DNA of 64,000 nt, taken from assembly GCA_013044035.1 (NCBI GenBank), contig JABEVE010000053.1:19166-83165 (forward strand), read 5' to 3'. Origin of the DNA: Burkholderiales bacterium. GTDB taxonomy: Bacteria; Pseudomonadota; Gammaproteobacteria; Burkholderiales; Burkholderiaceae_C. The number at the start of each line of letters is the position of its first letter. Position 1 is the first letter of the stretch. The translations under genes were made by a program, and so were the position numbers. This document shows positions 63,813 to 64,000 of the stretch, one piece after another. The notes under the pieces are model-generated. The model was not told where the DNA came from and did not search any database. It saw nothing but the letters and a program-made list of their open reading frames with translations.

Positions 63813-64000
63813 CAGGGCGTCCTCGAACGGTTGTGGCTGCTGCAAGCTTTGCTTGTGCTCGGTGATGCGCTGACTTTACCCAAGTTTGATGACAGCGTTG
63901 CAAGCGGACGGACCCCTGCGGATGGGCGTCGCGGCTTGCAGTCGCAGCGCCCGAGGCCAAGTTTGCAATGCTGCGGGCAGGCCGGAGTGAACAGGCCCTA

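Noticed and set aside
63889-63895. Single CTGTCAT half-site upstream of the sixA-like gene (minus strand)
   Set aside because: No partner half-site at 11-bp spacing; a single heptamer is expected by chance.

Overview
This 64 kb window looks like a high-GC betaproteobacterial (Burkholderiales-like) chromosome segment. The assignment rests on gene content and order only; no database search was possible. Most of it is core genome. From left to right: a type IV pilus chemosensory operon (pilG-pilH-pilI-pilJ and a truncated chpA/cheA-like kinase, minus strand); rubredoxin; thiD, hemL, mtgA, aroE, tonB-like, RNase II; a secreted DsrE-like gene beside a decayed copy of its 3' end; a NERD-domain protein; tRNA-Ser(CGA) next to serS; ispH, FKBP PPIase, radC, Smr, truncated haemoglobin; an FtsX-type permease; egtD-egtB (ergothioneine); prfC. 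After the accessory segment come carA-carB-greA-rlmE-ftsH-folP-glmM and a large phosphate block (pstSCAB-phoU-phoB-phoR, ppk, ppx, olsB-like acyltransferase, sixA). The most interesting segment is a visibly lower-GC block of about 6 kb at 31.09-36.90 kb between prfC and carA. It encodes a DSF-type (Rpf) quorum-sensing module: RpfF-like synthase, RpfG-like HD-GYP regulator and RpfC-like hybrid kinase. Unusually, rpfF is the third gene of a tightly packed operon that begins with a dedicated acyl carrier protein and a FabF-like ketosynthase. A second highlight is four Pho-box half-sites at exact 11-bp spacing upstream of the olsB-like gene, which suggests PhoB control of ornithine-lipid synthesis.
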